Source: Flavobacteriaceae bacterium UBA3356
GTDB taxonomy: Bacteria > Bacteroidota > Bacteroidia > Flavobacteriales > Flavobacteriaceae
Direction of reading: 5' to 3'
Assembly (NCBI GenBank): GCA_002360635.1
Contig: DEQW01000001.1
Span: 489,848-553,847 of the forward strand
DNA length: 64,000 nucleotides
Shown here: piece by piece, positions 60,438 to 64,000 of the stretch
How positions within the stretch are numbered: the first letter of the stretch is position 1
Layout: every line of letters begins with the position of its first letter
Made by a program: the position numbers and the translations under genes
The notes under the pieces: generated by a model
Database searches by the model: none
What the model was told of the DNA's origin: nothing
Seen by the model: the letters and a program-made list of their open reading frames with translations, nothing else

Positions 60438-62345
60438 ATGAAAAAAATAATTTTAATTCTAAGTGTAATGCTTAGCAGTAATTTAATGGTTGGACAGCAA
60501 ACAATGACCCCCGAACTGTTATGGCAAGTAAAACGCTTAAGCGTGATGGGGCTGGATCAAAATGGTTCTACTATCTTCTTCAAGGTAAAAACACCTAATA
60601 TTGAAGAAAATGATTTTGACACCAAGTACTTTAAAATGCCTGTTTCGGGAGGTACTATAGTCGAAATTAATGAAGACGCTGTCAATGCAAAGGACAAAAA
60701 CATTTCACCAGATGGCACCTATAAATTGTTTGATGAAGAAGTTCAGATTGAAGCCATTGAAGGAAAAGATGTGTATAAAAACTTGGAAGAATCCAATGCC
60801 TATATTTTTTCCGATTTAGACATTCGCCATTGGGACAAATGGCAAGATGGTAGCTATAATCACGTTTTTTACAAGCCAACTGGGAATGAAAATGCTACCG
60901 GCACCGATATTATGCCGAAACAACCCTACCACACCCCACAACGTCCGTTTGGTGGTGACGAGGATTACATCTGGTCGCCAGACAGCAAAGACATCTATTA
61001 TGTAAGTAAGAAGTTAAAAGGTAAAGAGTATGCTACCAGCACGAATACGGATATCTACAAATACAATTTAGCGTCTAAAACCACCGAAAATATAACCAAA
61101 GACAACAAAGGCTATGACACCAATCCGGCGTTTTCATCAAAAGGAACTTTGGCGTGGTTGCAAATGAAAACCGATGGGTACGAAAGCGATAAAAATGATA
61201 TCGTTGTTTTAGAAAACGAGATAAAGCAAAACCTTACTGGGCAATGGGATGGTACGGTGAGAAGTTTTTTATGGAATAACGACGGAACTGAAGTATATTT
61301 TACAGCTGCTGTTGACGGAACCATCCAACTTTTTAAAGTGAATTATCCAGGTAAAAAACGAATCGCGCCAGTAGTAAAACAACTTTCGAAAGGGCAATTT
61401 GATGTGACGAGTATTATTGCTCAAAAAGACAATACGCTGTTGGTTACCAGAACTGATATGAATCATGCTGCCGAAATATTCAGTTTCGATTTAAAAGACA
61501 ATACATTTAAGCAGTTAACGAATATCAACTTAGATTTATACAACAGCATTGACTTACCAAAAGTTGAAAAGCGAATGGTAACCACTACCGATGGTAAAGA
61601 AATGTTGGTTTGGGTTATTTTACCTCCAAATTTTGATGCTTCTAAAAAATATCCAACCTTATTATATGCACAAGGTGGTCCGCAAGCACCGCTATCGCAG
61701 TTTTATTCCTACCGTTGGAATTTCCAATTGATGGCCTCGCAAGGATATATTGTTGTAGCGCCTAACCGTCGCGGTATGCCGGGTCACGGTGTGGAATGGA
61801 ACGAAGCCATTAGCAAAGATTGGGGCGGACAAGTAATGGACGATTACCTCTCAGCTATTGATGAAATCGCGAAAGAACCGTATGTTGATAACGATCGATT
61901 AGGAGCCGTTGGCGCAAGTTATGGTGGGTATTCGGTATTTTATTTGGCCGGAATCCACAACAACCGATTTAAATCGTTTATTGCTCACGATGGCGTATTC
62001 GATACCCGAAGCATGTACGGTACAACCGAAGAATTATTCTTTGTAAACCACGATTTTGGCGGACCGTATTGGGACAAAAACAATGCAACAACTCAAAAAG
62101 TGTACAACGAGTTTAACCCAATTACCAAAGTATCAAACTGGGACACGCCTATTTTAATCATTCAGGGAGGAAAAGATTATCGTGTACCAATTGAGCAAGG
62201 CTTAAGCGCCTATCAAGCTGCACAGCTGTTAGGGATAAAAAGCAAATTGCTATATTTTCCAGAGGAAAACCACTGGATACTTACGCCCCAAAATGCGTTG
62301 GTCTGGCAAAACGAATTCTTTAAGTGGTTAGAAGAAACACTTTAA
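60438..62345 (+). CDS. S9 family prolyl-oligopeptidase-type peptidase
   Basis: A 635-residue exported serine peptidase. A signal peptide (IILILSVMLSSNLMVGQ) leads to a beta-propeller of about 350 residues, then the alpha/beta-hydrolase. The catalytic triad is readable: Ser494 in GASYGGY, Asp580 in GGKDYRVP and His612 in EENHWIL. Related flavobacterial enzymes act on dipeptidyl or acylaminoacyl peptides in the periplasm. A terminator follows shortly after the stop. Confidence 0.95.
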   Translation: MKKIILILSVMLSSNLMVGQQTMTPELLWQVKRLSVMGLDQNGSTIFFKVKTPNIEENDFDTKYFKMPVSGGTIVEINEDAVNAKDKNISPDGTYKLFDEEVQIEAIEGKDVYKNLEESNAYIFSDLDIRHWDKWQDGSYNHVFYKPTGNENATGTDIMPKQPYHTPQRPFGGDEDYIWSPDSKDIYYVSKKLKGKEYATSTNTDIYKYNLASKTTENITKDNKGYDTNPAFSSKGTLAWLQMKTDGYESDKNDIVVLENEIKQNLTGQWDGTVRSFLWNNDGTEVYFTAAVDGTIQLFKVNYPGKKRIAPVVKQLSKGQFDVTSIIAQKDNTLLVTRTDMNHAAEIFSFDLKDNTFKQLTNINLDLYNSIDLPKVEKRMVTTTDGKEMLVWVILPPNFDASKKYPTLLYAQGGPQAPLSQFYSYRWNFQLMASQGYIVVAPNRRGMPGHGVEWNEAISKDWGGQVMDDYLSAIDEIAKEPYVDNDRLGAVGASYGGYSVFYLAGIHNNRFKSFIAHDGVFDTRSMYGTTEELFFVNHDFGGPYWDKNNATTQKVYNEFNPITKVSNWDTPILIIQGGKDYRVPIEQGLSAYQAAQLLGIKSKLLYFPEENHWILTPQNALVWQNEFFKWLEETL

Positions 62346-62352
62346 TTTTCAA

Positions 62353-62385
62353 ATCCCCTTTCCAAGTGAAAAGGGGGTTTTTTTA
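62353..62385 (+). terminator. Intrinsic terminator after S9 peptidase
   Basis: Stem cccctttt-type arms (cccctttc / gaaaagggg) with a small loop and a following T-run, just after the stop. Confidence 0.88.
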
Positions 62386-62435
62386 TATTTTTAATTCCCA
62401 AAAAGTTAAAATTAATTATATACAAACTTGAAGAT

Positions 62436-62774
62436 ATGATAAAAAATGAACAAAAATATTTAGAATGGATTGAAAAAAATGGCGTTGGTAAAAATGACAA
62501 TGTTGCATCTTCCACAAAATCTTATATTTCTTATTTAAATACCGTTTCTAAGTTAATTCATGAGGATATTTCAGAAAAAAATCTTTACGACGAAAGTTGT
62601 ATTGCAGAAATATCACAAAAGCTGAAAGGATTAAGAAGTGAAAAGTCAATTTCTAATTACAAATCAGCGTTAAGACAATATGCTAATATGGTACAAAACA
62701 CTTAAATTATTAATGAATTTGCTAAAACTGAAAATATAACTTTTTCATTCGAAGAATTAAAAACCAAAATCTAA
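62436..62774 (+). pseudogene. Broken AT-rich small gene with in-frame TAA
   Basis: An 89-residue reading frame (62436-62705) ends at TAA, but the same frame continues for 22 more sense codons (INEFAKTENITFSFEELKTKI) to a second stop at 62774. Those codons look coding, with normal residue choice. The N-terminal part (YLEWIEKN, TKSYISYLNTVSKLIHED, RSEKSISNYKSALRQYANMV) is helical and somewhat like the N-terminal arm domain of restriction enzymes or integrases. The rest of such a protein is missing. It is very AT-rich and sits alone, so a decayed remnant of a transferred gene is likely. Confidence 0.55.
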
Positions 62775-62839
62775 AAAAATAAATTGGTATTACGTATACT
62801 ATAAAACATTTCAACTAAACACCTCATATTGAAAAAAAA

Positions 62840-63148
62840 ATGATCGCCGTAGCAATCTTCTTTATCATCCTCGGAATACTGATTAAATACGGTAAGCTAT
62901 ATTTTTTAATAGCTGGGTATAATACCATGTCAAAAGAAGAGAAAGCCAAAGTTGATGTGGATGGAATTGCAACCGTGTTTAGAAACGCCACGTTTGGAAT
63001 GGCTTTTATAATGATAATCGGCTATTTTGCTGCTACGTGGTTTGCAAATCCTGAAATTGAAAACATCGCTTTTTACGGGGCGTTGATTGTAGGGATTCCT
63101 TACTTATTGATACGGTCTAATTCCAAAAAGTACAAGATTGATAAATAG
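62840..63148 (+). CDS. DUF3784 small membrane protein
   Basis: A 102-residue protein with three membrane helices. The opening AVAIFFIILGILIKYGKLYFLIAGYNTMSKEEKAK is the DUF3784 signature: first helix, then GYNTM-x-K-x-E. Function is unknown. It is convergent with the LD-carboxypeptidase with three bases between, and is 65 bases after the broken gene. Confidence 0.85.
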   Translation: MIAVAIFFIILGILIKYGKLYFLIAGYNTMSKEEKAKVDVDGIATVFRNATFGMAFIMIIGYFAATWFANPEIENIAFYGALIVGIPYLLIRSNSKKYKIDK

Positions 63149-63151
63149 CAT

Positions 63152-64000
63152 TTAAAAAGTAAGTTTCGCATCTACTTCATTTACTTCCAACCTAATTTTT
63201 CTACCCATTATTAGTGCGCGATTGTCTTTTATATGACCCGCAGGCGCATTAAAACAAACCGGATACTCATATTCTGAAACAGCTTCGGCAATAATTGCTG
63301 CAGCCGTTTTTCCGAAAGGAATGGTATTGTCATTCATATCGTTCATACCACCTACTACCAATCCTGCCAAGTTTTTTAAAAACCCACTGCGTTTTAGGTT
63401 TTGCATCATCCTATCGATGTGATATAAATATTCATCCAAATCTTCGATAAACAAGATTTTTCCATCGGTATTTGCTGAAAAAGCGCTTCCTAAAATAGAA
63501 TACAAAACCGAAAGGTTTCCGCCTACTAACTGTCCCACTGCTTTTCCGGTTCGATTTACTTTTTTTTCTTCCGAAGGGAATGAAATTTTATATTCTTCTC
63601 CAAACAAAATATTTTTTATGGAAGTTGCCGCTTCTACTGTTCTCTTTCCAATATCTGCGGGCATATCAGCATGCATTGTTTCCACGCCTAGATTATGGAT
63701 ATGCGAATGCAACACTGTAATATCACTATAACCAATAATCCATTTTGGATGTTTTTTAAATTCTGAAAAATTCAATCCATCAACCATTCGTACTGTTCCA
63801 TATCCACCTCGCGCGCACCAAATGGCTTTTACAGTTGGGCTGTCTAACATAGCTTGAAAATCGGCGGTTCGCAAGATGTCGTTTCCGGCAAATTGGTTAT
63901 GTTCGGCTCCAATGGTTTTTCCTAATAGCGGTTGTAAACCCCATTCTTCCAATAATTGTAAACCGGGTTCTAATTCTTCTTTTGAAACTTTTCGAGCGGT
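63152..64000 (-). CDS. LD-carboxypeptidase (peptidase S66), partial
   Basis: Peptidoglycan-recycling enzyme that removes the terminal D-Ala from the cytosolic muramyl tetrapeptide. The nucleophile serine is in IIGYSDIT, the Glu in ILFIEDLDEYL and the His in NAPAGHIKDN. The gene runs off the right edge of the window: the frame stays open to base 64000 (TARKVSKEELEPGLQLLEE), and the first apparent Met is an internal TTG codon. About the first 30 residues are missing, including the N-terminal beta strand. Confidence 0.92.
   Translation of the reverse strand, partial: TARKVSKEELEPGLQLLEEWGLQPLLGKTIGAEHNQFAGNDILRTADFQAMLDSPTVKAIWCARGGYGTVRMVDGLNFSEFKKHPKWIIGYSDITVLHSHIHNLGVETMHADMPADIGKRTVEAATSIKNILFGEEYKISFPSEEKKVNRTGKAVGQLVGGNLSVLYSILGSAFSANTDGKILFIEDLDEYLYHIDRMMQNLKRSGFLKNLAGLVVGGMNDMNDNTIPFGKTAAAIIAEAVSEYEYPVCFNAPAGHIKDNRALIMGRKIRLEVNEVDAKLTF

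Noticed and set aside
62436..62705. Active integrase or mobile-element gene
   Set aside because: Only a short N-terminal-like helical part is present, with no catalytic residues and no flanking repeats or att site.
1..64000. CRISPR array, tRNA, rRNA, prophage or insertion sequence
   Set aside because: I saw no spaced direct repeats, no cloverleaf-like or rRNA segments, and no transposase or phage structural genes in any gap or frame.

Overview
The window looks like core chromosome of a marine-type member of the Flavobacteriaceae (phylum Bacteroidota). Supporting signs are low G+C (roughly 35-40% by eye), vegetative promoters of the TAnnTTTG type instead of E. coli-type boxes, few Shine-Dalgarno sites, a type IX secretion C-terminal domain, and lineage families such as DUF3098, DUF3127, DUF4286 and DUF4301. 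About 64 protein genes are packed on both strands with short gaps. I found no rRNA, tRNA, CRISPR array, prophage or transposase.

Layout. 1-7.5 kb: PEP carboxykinase, DUF423 protein, a saccharopine-dehydrogenase-like enzyme, a zinc metallopeptidase and a LeuRS with an AT-rich insertion. 7.7-11.8 kb: ftsX, DUF3098, uppP, truB, a TonB-like protein and tag. 11.8-19.3 kb: a type IX-secreted deiminase, aat, DUF3127, flavin reductase, a histidine kinase, HIT protein, greA with a terminator in its leader, and a Rieske-like lipoprotein. 19.3-21.9 kb: a TonB-dependent receptor behind a TPP riboswitch. 21.9-27.0 kb: a hybrid kinase and NtrC-type regulator, followed by two tandem PepSY-like secreted-protein genes. 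Each of those two carries the same sigma-54-like promoter and an upstream palindromic site about 135 bp from the expected start. 27.0-30.4 kb: a tight five-gene operon (thiamine-binding protein, PnuC/PnuT transporter, NadR-like kinase, DUF4301, ArfB). 30.5-45.6 kb: TPR protein, rsmA, mgtE, assorted enzymes, a PlsC-GNAT fusion, aspartate kinase, fbp and small lipoproteins. 45.7-51.5 kb: the exonuclease, ligase, helicase and PdeM DNA-repair module. 51.5-64 kb: TspO-like protein, disulfide reductase, mfd, a membrane HTH regulator, cysM-cysE, yraN, an S9 peptidase, a broken small gene, DUF3784 and a partial LD-carboxypeptidase.

Two groups deserve most attention. The first is a probable thiamine-capture system: an outer-membrane receptor controlled by TPP, plus a separate operon for periplasm-to-cytoplasm uptake and trapping. 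Its DUF4301 member carries the motif order of UDP-sugar pyrophosphorylases. The second is a self-contained sigma-54 regulon read from sequence alone: kinase, enhancer-binding regulator and two duplicated target promoters with matching enhancer-like sites at matching distance.
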